In this document: in pieces, positions 33,287-41,989 of the stretch | How the letters are laid out: every line of letters begins with the position of its first letter | How positions within the stretch are numbered: position 1 is the first letter of the stretch | Source: Rhizobium sp. Root1220 | GTDB taxonomy: Bacteria > Pseudomonadota > Alphaproteobacteria > Rhizobiales > Rhizobiaceae | Assembly: GCF_001426265.1 (NCBI RefSeq) | Contig: NZ_LMDG01000009.1 | Span: 1 to 64,000, forward strand | DNA: 64,000 bases | Reading direction: 5' to 3' | Translations under genes and position numbers: made by a program | Notes under the pieces: generated by a model | What the model saw: only the letters and a program-made list of their open reading frames with translations | Database searches by the model: none | What the model was told of the DNA's origin: nothing

Positions 33287-34459
33287 ATGGCCAACCAACG
33301 TCCGCTTCGCATCATCCATTGCTTCAGATCGCCCGTCGGCGGGATTTTCCGTCACGTCCGTGATCTGGTGCTGGAGCATAGCAAGGCGGGACACGAGGTC
33401 GGCATTCTCTGCGATAGCTCGACTGGCGGCAAGCTTGAGGACAGACTGTTCGATGAGATCCGGCCCCATCTGGCGCTGGGACTGACGCGGGTTCCGATCC
33501 GCCGCTCGGTCAGCCTCTCAGACATCGGCGTCATCTGGGAGACATACAAGAACATTAAGAGTTTGCGGCCGGACGTGCTGCACGGACACGGCGCCAAAGG
33601 CGGTGTGCTCGCGCGGCTTGCCGGCTCAGCTCTGCGGGTGAACAGGTATCGCGTTGCCCGCCTCTATACCGCACACGGTGGAAGCCTGCACTACTCGCGC
33701 AGGTCGTTTCTAGGGCAATTCGTGCTTCGCATGGAGCGCCTGCAGGAATACTTCACGGATGCACTCGTTTTCATCTGTGAATACGAGCGTGATGCCTACA
33801 TCAAGAAGGTCGGCCGGCCTCGAACGGAGACGCGGCTGATCTACAACGGCATCGCGGACCGCGACTTCGAGCTCATTCCGACGCGATCGGATGCCGTCCA
33901 CTATATCTATGTCGGTATGTTGCGGGACCTTAAGGGTCCCGATCTCTTTGTGGATGCCTTTGCAAAGGCTGAGCGGATTGTCGGACGGCCGCTCTCCGCC
34001 CTGATGATCGGGGACGGGCCGGATCGCGACAGATACCGCGACATGATGGTCGAGCGCGGATTGGGCAAGCGCATCGGCATGCTGCCGGCAATGCGTGTCC
34101 AGCAGGCCTTTGCAATGTCGCAGAACCTTGTCGTGCCATCGCGCGCAGAGGCAATGCCCTATATCGTGCTTGAGGGTCTCGGCGCCGGGAAGACAATCAT
34201 CGCGACGCGTGTCGGGGGCATACCGGAAGCACTGGGCCGGGATAGCCCTGCCCTTGCGCGGCCCGAAGACGCCGATGATCTTGCACGGGTCATGGCGGAT
34301 GCCATCCGGATACCGGGCTGGCACGAAGCGATCATGCCGCCGATCGAACAGGTCAAGTCGATATTTTCGGCCTCCGTCATGGCAACCGACGTACTGCGGC
34401 TGTACCACGATCTGCTGGAACGCGAAGTCAAGCAGCCCGCTATTGCGGTCGCCTCGTAA
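33287..34459 (+). CDS. Family 4 glycosyltransferase
   Basis: A 390-residue GT-B enzyme. The N-terminal acceptor half starts LRIIHCFRSPVGGIFRHVRDL; the donor half carries YVGMLRDLKGPDLFVDAF, LMIGDGPDRDRY and the E-x7-E motif EAMPYIVLE. It probably adds a sugar to the lipid-linked repeat unit at the cytoplasmic face of the inner membrane. Linked by 6 bases to the export gene and followed by the initiating transferase, so it is part of one operon. Confidence 0.92.
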   Translation: MANQRPLRIIHCFRSPVGGIFRHVRDLVLEHSKAGHEVGILCDSSTGGKLEDRLFDEIRPHLALGLTRVPIRRSVSLSDIGVIWETYKNIKSLRPDVLHGHGAKGGVLARLAGSALRVNRYRVARLYTAHGGSLHYSRRSFLGQFVLRMERLQEYFTDALVFICEYERDAYIKKVGRPRTETRLIYNGIADRDFELIPTRSDAVHYIYVGMLRDLKGPDLFVDAFAKAERIVGRPLSALMIGDGPDRDRYRDMMVERGLGKRIGMLPAMRVQQAFAMSQNLVVPSRAEAMPYIVLEGLGAGKTIIATRVGGIPEALGRDSPALARPEDADDLARVMADAIRIPGWHEAIMPPIEQVKSIFSASVMATDVLRLYHDLLEREVKQPAIAVAS

Positions 34460-34515
34460 ACGTTTCTTAGGGGCTTTCTGCTATTGCCGTTGCTTTAACG
34501 AGCGGCGGTAGCCTC

Positions 34516-36075
34516 ATGAACAAGGCAGAGAACAACGATCAGTTCGATCTGGAAGCACTGCGCAAGCAGCTTTCCGACGTCAATCGGCCCAAGGACGACC
34601 CCAGCGAGCAGGCATCGCCGGAACCGATCAACGCCTACGCGCGACAGATCGCGGAGCAATTCAGCGACGGAACGCGTTCGCCTGCAATCATAGTCGGCCA
34701 GTTTCGGCTGTTCGAGTTCCTGTCGCAGTTTTCGATCGGCCTTCTCGCATTCCTCATCTGGCCACCAGAAGGAGCGGAGACCCTGCTGACGCGCGCTGTC
34801 AGTGCCGTTGTCGTTGCCGCGGCCCTCGTCGGTGCGCTGCAGATTGCCGACACGTATTCCATTCCGGCTCTTCGTTCCCGCGTCCACCTCCTGCCACGCG
34901 TCTTCGCTGGCTGGGCATTCGTTTTCCTGCTCGCTTCCGCTTTCATCGCGGTGTTCACCAACGTAGATCTGAGAGAGGAGCAATCTTACCTTGCGTGGTT
35001 CGTGCTTGGCGCCCTCTTCCTGCTCGGTGCACGATTCCTTCTTGCCTATGGCATTCGCAATTGGGCGCGCAATGGCATCATGGAGCGCCGTGCCGTCATT
35101 GTCGGAGGCGGAGCGCCGGCCAGAGACCTGATCCGTGTCCTTGAGCAGCAGGTCGACAACGACATCCGTGTGTGCGGCATCTTTGACGACCGGGGCGAGA
35201 AACGATCACCGATCATGGTGGCGGGCTATCCCAAGCTCGGGACGGTCGCGGAGCTCGTCGAATTCGTACGCATGACGCGGATCGATATGCTTATCATCGC
35301 CCTTCCGCTGAGTGCGGAGGCCCGCATCTTGCAACTGTTGAAGACGCTGTGGGTGCTGCCGGTGGATATCCGCCTCGCAGCGCACGCGAACCGCCTGCGT
35401 TTCCGCCCCCGTGCCTATTCGCATGTGGGCTCGGTGCCAATGCTAGACATCTTCAACAAACCAATCCGCGATTGGGATTCAGTTGCCAAGCGGTGCTTCG
35501 ACATCTTCTTCGCCCTGATCGCGCTGGCGCTTCTCTGGCCAATCATGTTCGGGGCGGCAATCGCCATCAAGACGACCTCGAAAGGGCCGGTCTTCTTCAT
35601 GCAGAAGCGTCACGGCTTCAACAACGAGATCATCAATATCTTCAAGTTTCGCTCGATGTATGCCGACAAGGGCGACCCGACAGGCCGGGCTGCCGTCACG
35701 AAGGGCGACCCGCGTGTTACTCTGGTCGGGCGCTTCATCCGCAAGTCATCGATTGATGAGCTGCCGCAATTGTTCAACGTACTGAAGGGTGACCTCTCAC
35801 TCGTCGGGCCGCGTCCGCACGCTGTTCTCGCCCAGGCGCGCGACCGCCCTTTTGGCGACGTCGTTGAGGGCTATTTTGCGCGGCATCGCGTGAAACCCGG
35901 CGTGACCGGCTGGGCACAGATCAACGGCTGGCGCGGCGAGGTCGACAACGACGACAAGATCAAGTTCCGCACCGCCTACGATCTCTACTATATCGAGAAC
36001 TGGTCGCTTTGGTTCGATCTCAAGATCCTGTTCCTGACACCGTTCCGGTTGTTCAACACGGAAAACGCCTATTGA
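34516..36075 (+). CDS. Polyprenyl-phosphate sugar-1-phosphate transferase (WcaJ/ExoY-like)
   Basis: A 519-residue membrane protein with an N-terminal four-helix block (about residues 70-200), a nucleotide-fold segment (RRAVIVGGGAPARDLIRVLEQ) and a C-terminal bacterial sugar transferase domain: a helix, then FFMQKRHGFNNEIINIFKFRSMYAD, IRKSSIDELPQLFNVLKGDLSLVGPRPH and PGVTGWAQINGWRGE. It loads the first sugar phosphate onto undecaprenyl phosphate and so starts the repeat unit. The next gene overlaps its stop codon. Confidence 0.94.
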   Translation: MNKAENNDQFDLEALRKQLSDVNRPKDDPSEQASPEPINAYARQIAEQFSDGTRSPAIIVGQFRLFEFLSQFSIGLLAFLIWPPEGAETLLTRAVSAVVVAAALVGALQIADTYSIPALRSRVHLLPRVFAGWAFVFLLASAFIAVFTNVDLREEQSYLAWFVLGALFLLGARFLLAYGIRNWARNGIMERRAVIVGGGAPARDLIRVLEQQVDNDIRVCGIFDDRGEKRSPIMVAGYPKLGTVAELVEFVRMTRIDMLIIALPLSAEARILQLLKTLWVLPVDIRLAAHANRLRFRPRAYSHVGSVPMLDIFNKPIRDWDSVAKRCFDIFFALIALALLWPIMFGAAIAIKTTSKGPVFFMQKRHGFNNEIINIFKFRSMYADKGDPTGRAAVTKGDPRVTLVGRFIRKSSIDELPQLFNVLKGDLSLVGPRPHAVLAQARDRPFGDVVEGYFARHRVKPGVTGWAQINGWRGEVDNDDKIKFRTAYDLYYIENWSLWFDLKILFLTPFRLFNTENAY

Positions 36076-37304
36076 GCGCGATCGAGGCGATATCTCCGCG
36101 CGTCCCGCAGCCGCAACGCGCAACGTTGCGCCTGATCGGCTCTGCGATGGTCGCGTTCGGCGTCTTTCTCTCGGGTTTCGTCATCGATGAACCCGCACCG
36201 TACGAACTCTGGATGGCTGCCCTCGTTGGCATATGGTTCATTCTGGGCCTCCGTATCTCCCGGTATACAGCCCCGCTGCTCGCCCTGCTGCTGGCGTTCA
36301 ACGTCGGCGGCATGCTCTCGCTGACGCAGATGAAGGACCTTGCGACCGGTCCCATGTATGTTGCCGTTTCGACCTTTCTGGCCCTGACCGCGATTTTCTA
36401 CGCTGCGATCATCGAAGATAGCCACCGCCGCCTCCCTCTCATCTTCAACGCCTGGGCGTTCTCTGCAGTCATAACGTCGCTGCTCGGTATTCTGGGTTAC
36501 TTCCACGCCTTCCCCGGTGCGGAAGTCTTCACCCTTTACGATCGTGCCAAGGGGGCTTTCCAGGACCCCAACGTCTTCGGGCCGTTCCTTGTGCCGCCAT
36601 CGTTGTATCTCGTTCACGGCATCCTCACCGGGAACCTAAGGTCCACACCCATCAAGGCGGCCGCCTTGTTGATCTTGGCCCTTGGCGTCTTCCTGTCCTT
36701 CTCCCGCGCTGCCTGGGGGCTTTTCTTTCTCGGCATCGTTCTTCTCATCTTCATCATGCTGCTCAAGGAGCGCAGCGGTGCATTCAGGCTTCGCATCCTA
36801 ATCCTGTCGCTGGCCGCGATCGTGATGCTCGTCGTATCGCTGGTCGCAGCGCTACAGTTCCCGAAGGTGAACGAACTATTCTCGGCACGTGCCCAGTTGG
36901 TGCAGCAATACGACGGTGAACACCTCGGACGATTCGACCGCCACCGCATTGGCCTTGCAATGATGATGGAACGTCCGCTTGGAATCGGGCCACTGGTCTT
37001 CGGCACCATGTTTCCGGAAGACGAGCACAATATCTGGCTTAAGTCGCTGACGACATATGGCTGGCTTGGCTTCGTTAGCTACGTCGCCCTGCTTGGCTGG
37101 ACCTTTTGCCTTGGGTTCAAATATCTGCTCAGAGACCGACCGTGGCAGCCCTATATGATGATCGGTTGGATCAGCATACTCGGCCATGCTGCGATCGGAA
37201 ATGTTATCGACATCGATCACTGGAGGCATGTCTACCTGCTTTTCGGCGTCGTCTGGGGCTGCGCTGCACTGGAGCAGCGGCATTTGCGCGATTGGCCCGC
37301 TTAA
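36072..37304 (+). CDS. Wzy/O-antigen ligase-like membrane protein
   Basis: A 410-residue protein with about ten to twelve membrane helices and a long loop (FPKVNELFSARAQLVQQYDGEHLGRFDRHRIGL) before the conserved EDEHNIWLKSLTTYGWLG, typical of the O-antigen polymerase/ligase family. It would polymerise or attach the polysaccharide on the periplasmic side. The frame extends into the previous gene; a TTG at 36072, overlapping that gene's TGA, gives a normal start and translational coupling, but an ATG at 36147 is possible. Confidence 0.88.
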   Translation: MSAIEAISPRVPQPQRATLRLIGSAMVAFGVFLSGFVIDEPAPYELWMAALVGIWFILGLRISRYTAPLLALLLAFNVGGMLSLTQMKDLATGPMYVAVSTFLALTAIFYAAIIEDSHRRLPLIFNAWAFSAVITSLLGILGYFHAFPGAEVFTLYDRAKGAFQDPNVFGPFLVPPSLYLVHGILTGNLRSTPIKAAALLILALGVFLSFSRAAWGLFFLGIVLLIFIMLLKERSGAFRLRILILSLAAIVMLVVSLVAALQFPKVNELFSARAQLVQQYDGEHLGRFDRHRIGLAMMMERPLGIGPLVFGTMFPEDEHNIWLKSLTTYGWLGFVSYVALLGWTFCLGFKYLLRDRPWQPYMMIGWISILGHAAIGNVIDIDHWRHVYLLFGVVWGCAALEQRHLRDWPA

Positions 37305-37352
37305 GCGTGGCCTGCCCCTTGCGTACGTCGGTGCGCGCGCTAGACTTCCCCC

Positions 37353-37646
37353 ATGATCACAGCAACACAACTACGCGGCGCGCGCGCCATGACCGGCATG
37401 AGCATCGAGCAACTGGCAGCGGCATCCGGGCTGCCGGCTGATACAATCAAAACCCTTGAGCACAACGAGGCGGATGGGGAACCTCACGCCCTGCTTGCGG
37501 TCAAGGATGCTCTGGAAAAGGCGGGGATCATCTTCATTGCCAGCGGCAATCAGGACGAAGGCGGCCCCGGCGTGAGATTGAAGACGCGCTCTGCGGCCGA
37601 TGAAGGCATCCGCCCCGAGAACCTCAACGCAGCAAACGACGACTGA
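37353..37646 (+). CDS. XRE-type helix-turn-helix regulator
   Basis: A 97-residue protein. Residues 1-40 (ITATQLRGARAMTGMSIEQLAAASGLPADTIKTLEH) form the Cro/C1-type helix-turn-helix; the tail ALEKAGIIFIA...GGPGVRLKTR is the common C-terminus of small rhizobial XRE regulators. The target is unknown. It lies 48 bases after the Wzy-like gene, so it could be read through from the polysaccharide operon, and no ribosome-binding site is obvious. Confidence 0.82.
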   Translation: MITATQLRGARAMTGMSIEQLAAASGLPADTIKTLEHNEADGEPHALLAVKDALEKAGIIFIASGNQDEGGPGVRLKTRSAADEGIRPENLNAANDD

Positions 37647-37712
37647 CCGTCGGAACCAATATCAATCCCGCGCGTTTTACTGCACGTTATCAAAACGTTG
37701 GGGGGAAATTCT

Positions 37713-37862
37713 GTGAGCCGCAATAACGGTCTCTACTTCATCATAGGCGTACTCGTCGTCATTGCTGCCGGGCTCGGCGCTTACGTTTTCCACCAGGAAA
37801 GCAAGCCGGACGGCGTCGAGATGAGCATCGGCAAAGACGGCATTTCCATTCAGGAGAATTGA
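37713..37862 (+). CDS. 49-residue single-span membrane protein
   Basis: A short gene starting at GTG with a strong GGGGGGAA ribosome-binding site eight bases ahead. The product MSRNNGLYFIIGVLVVIAAG... has one hydrophobic helix (residues 7-26) followed by a charged 20-residue tail that ends SIGKDGISIQEN. The layout (one helix, then a short beta-like VEMSIGKDGISI tail) is typical of small inner-membrane proteins. Function unknown. It is 66 bases after the XRE gene. Confidence 0.75.
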   Translation: MSRNNGLYFIIGVLVVIAAGLGAYVFHQESKPDGVEMSIGKDGISIQEN

Positions 37863-37865
37863 AGC

Positions 37866-38078
37866 CTAGAGATAGGCCTTAGCCAAGCTGGCAAGTTTCG
37901 CTCGGTCCTTAACACCCTGGCGGTATAGCTGGATGATAAGGGCTCCTATCTGCTGCGCTTCCGGCGTGTTTCGCGGCAGGTCCCTGATCTTGCAGACATC
38001 GTCAAGCACCTCGCACAAGAGATCGAGGTCGTCCGAGAAAAGTGGCAAGTCGCGCGGAAGAATTGGGGATTTGAGCAT
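37866..38078 (-). CDS. Small hypothetical protein
   Basis: A 70-residue, mainly helical protein (MLKSPILPRDLPLFSDDLDLLCEVLDDVCKIRDLPRNTPEAQQIGALIIQLYRQGVKDRAKLASLAKAYL, quoted in parts: DLDLLCEVLDDVC and QIGALIIQLYRQGV). It has no known motif but looks real by composition. A GTG just before the ATG is an alternative start. Its stop lies 3 bases from the stop of the converging 49-residue gene. Confidence 0.6.
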   Translation of the reverse strand: MLKSPILPRDLPLFSDDLDLLCEVLDDVCKIRDLPRNTPEAQQIGALIIQLYRQGVKDRAKLASLAKAYL

Positions 38079-38264
38079 CACGACGCACGTCCCGTCGAGG
38101 GCTACCTACACAAGCTGCCACATCATCGGCCGCCCATTCATAGCCGAGAATGCAGCAATTATGCGCGTGGCATGCCCAATTATCAACAGCACATTTTGCT
38201 GTGAAACATTTAAGTGATCGGCGTTTACGGTGACGTCGATAGTCATCGCGCAGCGAAGGAACGC

Positions 38265-38480
38265 TCAGTTCTTCAGCCGATCAAATGTCGATTGCGAATG
38301 GTGGGAACCGTCGATGATGACGCTCGCGCTCACTTTCACGATATAGGCCTCTGCCAATTCCGCCAGCACTAGCGCGACTTCATGCTCGGGCCATCCGGAC
38401 AAGACAGCCCGGTCGGACAAAGCTTTAAAGCCTTCCGAAAGCGTTTCCCGGCACGTCTCGCCCGTTTCGCGGTTCAACAT
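38265..38480 (-). CDS. Small hypothetical protein (coordinates 38265-38480)
   Basis: A 71-residue frame at 38265-38480 on the minus strand, starting MLNRETGETCRETLSEGF. It contains a helical central part (EHEVALVLAELAEAYIVKV) and no known motif. A TTG at 38495 is an alternative start; no good ribosome-binding site is seen for either. Similar in size and helix content to the neighbour at 37866 but not clearly related. Confidence 0.5.
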   Translation of the reverse strand: MLNRETGETCRETLSEGFKALSDRAVLSGWPEHEVALVLAELAEAYIVKVSASVIIDGSHHSQSTFDRLKN

Positions 38481-38495
38481 TGTGTCACACGCCAA

Positions 38496-38763
38496 TATAT
38501 CAACCCACGCTACATTATCTCAGTTAAATGAAATATTCGAGAGGTTGCGGTTCGATACGAGCGACAATATTTCTCGCGCGTTACGATATTCAAAAGCATT
38601 TTAAGCAAACACTGTTTCAGTCACTACCAGAAAACGTGCGCACATTGGCTTCCACTAAATGAAGCTAGTGATCCCACCTGGAAACGGCCCTTGAATTTCT
38701 GAAGCAACTCCCAATACCTTAGCCGAAGTAGAGCGACCATTCACAAACCCCGGGAAAGCGTGC
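38496..38763. other. AT-rich gap before lhgO
   Basis: About 270 bases, visibly richer in A and T than the surrounding genes, with no open frame that looks coding. It must hold the lhgO promoter on the plus strand and the promoter of the small minus-strand gene. Confidence 0.5.
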
Positions 38764-39987
38764 ATGCCTCATGACCTTGCAATAATCGGTGGCGGCATTG
38801 TCGGTCTTTCCGCCGCTCTTGAAATCTCCGGTCGCTACCCCGGTCTCTCCATCGTCGTCGTGGAGAAGGAGCCGCAAGTCGCCTTGCATCAGACGGGCCG
38901 AAACAGTGGCGTCATTCACGCCGGGGTCTACTATCAGCCAGGAAGCCTCAAGGCCCGCTTCTGCCGGGATGGCGTCGAGGCGACCATCAGCTTCTGCAGG
39001 GAGCACGGCTTGCCATTCGAGCAATGCGGAAAGATGCTTGTGGCCACCAATACCGTCGAGCTCCCGCGGATGGCCGCCTTGCACGAACGTTGCAAACAGA
39101 ACGGGCTCCCGGTCGAGCAGCTAGACGCGGTGGAGCTAAGCCGGCGGGAACCGCACATTCGCGGCGTTGGTGCCTTGTTCGTGCCAACCACTGGTATCGT
39201 CGACTATGGCTTGATCGCGCGAACGATGGCGACCCTCCTGGCCGATCGGGGCGTCGAAGTTCGCACCGGGGCGGCGGTCGAGACAATCCGGGAGGAGCCG
39301 GCCGGCGTGGTCATCGGCGTTGGCGATGCCGTCGTCAGGGCGAAGAACGTGATCGCCTGCGCAGGCATCATGGCAGATCGTCTCGCCAAGCTCTGCGGTC
39401 TGAACCTTGATTTCCAGATCGTGCCATTCCGGGGCGAGTACTATCGTCTCGCTGCGGCCAAGAACAATATCGTGAACCACCTGATCTACCCGATCCCGGA
39501 TCCGGCACTGCCCTTCCTCGGTGTTCATCTGACGAAGATGATTGGCGGCTATGTGACGGTAGGGCCAAATGCGGTGCTTGCCTTCGCCAGAGAGGGGTAC
39601 CGCTTCTTCGACGTCAGCGTCACGGACCTCGCGGAGATGGTTCGCTACCAGGGATTCCGGCGCGTCATTCGTTCCAATCTCCGATCCGGTCTTTCGGAAA
39701 TGTGGAATTCGCTGAACAAGCGGGGCTACCTGGCGCTATGCCAACGGTACTGCCCCGAGCTCCGGCTGAGCGATCTCGAACCTTATCGCGCCGGCATACG
39801 GGCCCAGGCGGTTCTGGCGGACGGCACGCTTGCCCATGATTTTCTCATACGCGAGACCAACCGAACGATCCACGTGTGCAACGCTCCGTCGCCGGCTGCT
39901 ACATCGGCAATACCGATTGCCAGGGATCTGGCCTCGCGCGCGGCCGCGCGGTTCGGCTGGCAAACATCCAAAGCGGTCCAGCACTAA
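38764..39987 (+). CDS. lhgO: L-2-hydroxyglutarate oxidase/dehydrogenase
   Basis: A 407-residue FAD enzyme. The dinucleotide motif IIGGGIVGLSAA (residues 7-18) is followed by VVVEKEPQVALHQTGRNSGVIHAGVYYQPGSLKARFC, the signature of the LhgO group within the DAO family. It oxidises L-2-hydroxyglutarate to 2-oxoglutarate and in E. coli passes electrons to the quinone pool. It is a single gene here, flanked by small orphan genes, with no other catabolic partner. Confidence 0.93.
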   Translation: MPHDLAIIGGGIVGLSAALEISGRYPGLSIVVVEKEPQVALHQTGRNSGVIHAGVYYQPGSLKARFCRDGVEATISFCREHGLPFEQCGKMLVATNTVELPRMAALHERCKQNGLPVEQLDAVELSRREPHIRGVGALFVPTTGIVDYGLIARTMATLLADRGVEVRTGAAVETIREEPAGVVIGVGDAVVRAKNVIACAGIMADRLAKLCGLNLDFQIVPFRGEYYRLAAAKNNIVNHLIYPIPDPALPFLGVHLTKMIGGYVTVGPNAVLAFAREGYRFFDVSVTDLAEMVRYQGFRRVIRSNLRSGLSEMWNSLNKRGYLALCQRYCPELRLSDLEPYRAGIRAQAVLADGTLAHDFLIRETNRTIHVCNAPSPAATSAIPIARDLASRAAARFGWQTSKAVQH

Positions 39988-40210
39988 ATGGCCAAGAGGC
40001 CGCGTGATGCGGGCAGAACGTTTCAGGCCTGACTCGGTCGCAAACAACGTCGTTTCTGTCCACGGACAGTGGGACCGACCGAAAAAAACCGCGCTATAAC
40101 ACGCTGGTGATCCTCGTGGCGGGATGGACGTCGAGCCATTGAGTTGCATATGGCTTGTTCATGGCGTTGAAGTGGTTGAAGTGGTGGGCATCAGCAAGGA
40201 ACAAATTCAA

Positions 40211-40387
40211 ATGAACCGATTTCTCACAATCATAGTGGCCATAACGATTATCAGCGTCGCCACTAGCTCATGCGCAAACTACCCGATGTCGATGGGATCG
40301 GCATCAGGCTACGTGCCGGGAGATTCCATGAACCGAGCATGCAGCGACGGATTCAGGCCCAGCGACGGTCGGTCTTGCAGTTACTGA
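40211..40387 (+). CDS. Small exported (possibly lipid-anchored) protein
   Basis: A 58-residue product: MNRFLTIIVAITIISVATSSCANYPMSMG onward. The N-terminus is a clear signal sequence. ATSSC resembles a lipobox, but the -3 residue is Thr rather than Leu/Val, so lipidation is uncertain. The mature part is short and has Cys residues in RACSDG and RSCSY. AAGGA precedes the ATG by ten bases. The frame runs back to 40124 but that extension is unlikely. Confidence 0.65.
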   Translation: MNRFLTIIVAITIISVATSSCANYPMSMGSASGYVPGDSMNRACSDGFRPSDGRSCSY

Positions 40388-40496
40388 CGAGCAGAACTCC
40401 ATCCGCGCCGTGCATCTCCCCTTGGCGGTTTTCCGCGAGCAAGCCACCGGTGGGTGTTGGCCGAACCATCGACGCCACAAATGCCATTCCGCATCT

Positions 40497-40515
40497 ATCA
40501 GTCTGACTGATCAGT
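40497..40515. promoter_or_regulatory. Palindromic operator-like site
   Basis: ATCAGTCTGACTGAT (40497-40511) is a perfect odd palindrome and overlaps a second one, ACTGATCAGT (40506-40515), so the half-site ATCAGT occurs three times in 19 bases in alternating orientation. It lies 67 bases before the gene at 40582. Confidence 0.4.
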
Positions 40516-40581
40516 ACGGATATGAACTTTCTACCGAGTTGTGCATTCACCTAGCTTGATCGTAGGAGTTGGGAGGCATCC

Positions 40582-40824
40582 ATGCGATACGCGGTTATTC
40601 AAGGTTCCGACCTGTGTATTGTTTCGCGCATCAGAGCCGAAGCTGAAAGGGAGCGCGAATTCTTCACTTCAGGCCGGAGCGCGGCACAGGTCGTTGAAAT
40701 TGGCGAAAGCCCGGAGGACCTCTGCTCGTTGTTACGGGAACTGGCTCGCCAAGGTCTCCTGGGCGCGACCAGACGAAATCTGGAAAACGAACTGTCAAAG
40801 GACCTTGCAGGGAAGCCGCTATAA
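40582..40824 (+). CDS. Small hypothetical protein
   Basis: An 80-residue protein (MRYAVIQGSDLCIVSRIRAE onward) with a predicted beta-start and long helices (SPEDLCSLLRELARQGLLG). A good GGGAGG ribosome-binding site lies five bases before the ATG. No known motif. A palindromic site upstream may regulate it. Confidence 0.65.
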   Translation: MRYAVIQGSDLCIVSRIRAEAEREREFFTSGRSAAQVVEIGESPEDLCSLLRELARQGLLGATRRNLENELSKDLAGKPL

Positions 40825-40930
40825 GTAGCTCCGGTGCGGAGGCGACTATCGGACGGATCGCGACGGCGGGACGATGGTTTTAGCGGGAAGACCTAAGAGA
40901 TAAAGTAGGCGCGCTGTCTGCGTCAGAGGA

Positions 40931-41029
40931 CTAATACAGTCCCAATACGCGTATCAGGCTGACCAGGAAACCGGCCACTGCGCCAACGACCGCAATGGCG
41001 ACCAAAATGTACAAGGCTCGCTTTATCAT
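40931..41029 (-). CDS. Possible 32-residue membrane peptide
   Basis: MIKRALYILVAIAVVGAVAG...RVLGLY is almost entirely one hydrophobic helix after a short basic start, as expected of a small inner-membrane protein. The ribosome-binding site is weak (AAGACGAG). Chance cannot be ruled out at this length. Confidence 0.35.
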   Translation of the reverse strand: MIKRALYILVAIAVVGAVAGFLVSLIRVLGLY

Positions 41030-41099
41030 TCTCGTCTTTCGGCGTTTGTGGCCGGATCACCGTGCAGCGTGTGACCGTTCGGAAAGCGTACGTTCCTGA

Positions 41100-41447
41100 T
41101 CAGACCTCTTCCTTCTTTTTGATCTTCACCTTCTGTTCTACCGGCGTTTCAGGTGTTGGCGCGAGCAGCTTGCGCAATGAGGAGATCTGGTCCTTCACGA
41201 GCGGTCGAAACCGTGTGGCGCGAAACGGCATGTCCGCCGCGCCATAACCTTCCGGCCCGTCGTCGTTGCCGCGATGAAGCTCCTCAAGCTTCACGCCGAA
41301 AAACGTGCCATCGATGTAGTGCGTATACTCGCCCACCCACCGCAGAGTGTAGATCTCGCCCTTTCGAATACCCTGATCGATACTGACATTCTTGAATTTG
41401 TCATCGATGCAGACGACCTTCTGGCCCACATGGAATTCGTAGCTCAT
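41100..41447 (-). CDS. Hypothetical protein with a Lys-rich tail
   Basis: A 115-residue protein starting MSYEFHVGQKVVCIDDKFKN, with a beta-rich first half (GEIYTLRWVGEY, GTFFGVKLEEL) that looks like a small SH3/KOW-type barrel, and a basic tail VEQKVKIKKKEEV. The ATG at 41445-41447 was chosen because of the upstream GAGGTG; the frame is open further but that part is Arg/Cys-rich. Similar short proteins are common in rhizobia; function unknown. Confidence 0.7.
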   Translation of the reverse strand: MSYEFHVGQKVVCIDDKFKNVSIDQGIRKGEIYTLRWVGEYTHYIDGTFFGVKLEELHRGNDDGPEGYGAADMPFRATRFRPLVKDQISSLRKLLAPTPETPVEQKVKIKKKEEV

Positions 41448-41596
41448 TGTGTCATTCACCTCTAGCCACCAGCCCTGGAGGAGCATAGCTCTCCAGATAC
41501 ATTGGGGACTGCACAGTCTCCAACTGGTTGATGTCGATCGACATCTGAGACGCACGAGTGCCAAAGTATCTGGCAAAATATTCGGCTGAAAGAAAG

Positions 41597-41622
41597 ATAG
41601 CCAGCTCCGGGGAACTGGCTAT
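41597..41622 (-). terminator. Terminator of tRNA-Pro
   Basis: ATAGCCAG (41597-41604) pairs with CTGGCTAT (41615-41622) over 8 bp, followed on the minus strand by the pyrimidine-rich CTTTCTTTC. It lies 14 bases after the tRNA 3' end. Confidence 0.8.
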
Positions 41623-41636
41623 ATATCAGCTTAGAT

Positions 41637-41713
<77 letters not shown>

Positions 41714-41989
41714 TCACTGCAAAATCCCGACCGGTTCAAGAGTCTCGCAAGTCCACTTGGTGGACCAGAGATACTGCCTGCGCCTGCCGAAACAGCTTGA
41801 TCCTGTTAGTCTGTTGAGATTTTTGGCGCAAGTGAAAAATATGACGGCGAAGACAAAAACAGCAACTGACTACGGCCTCGGGAAACCCGTGAAGCAATAT
41901 CCAGCGGGCGCTTCCACTCGAAAGAACTTGCTCAATTGTTGCCGCCCGATTAAGGACTGCTGAAAATCCGAAGAGTTTGGAAAATACGC

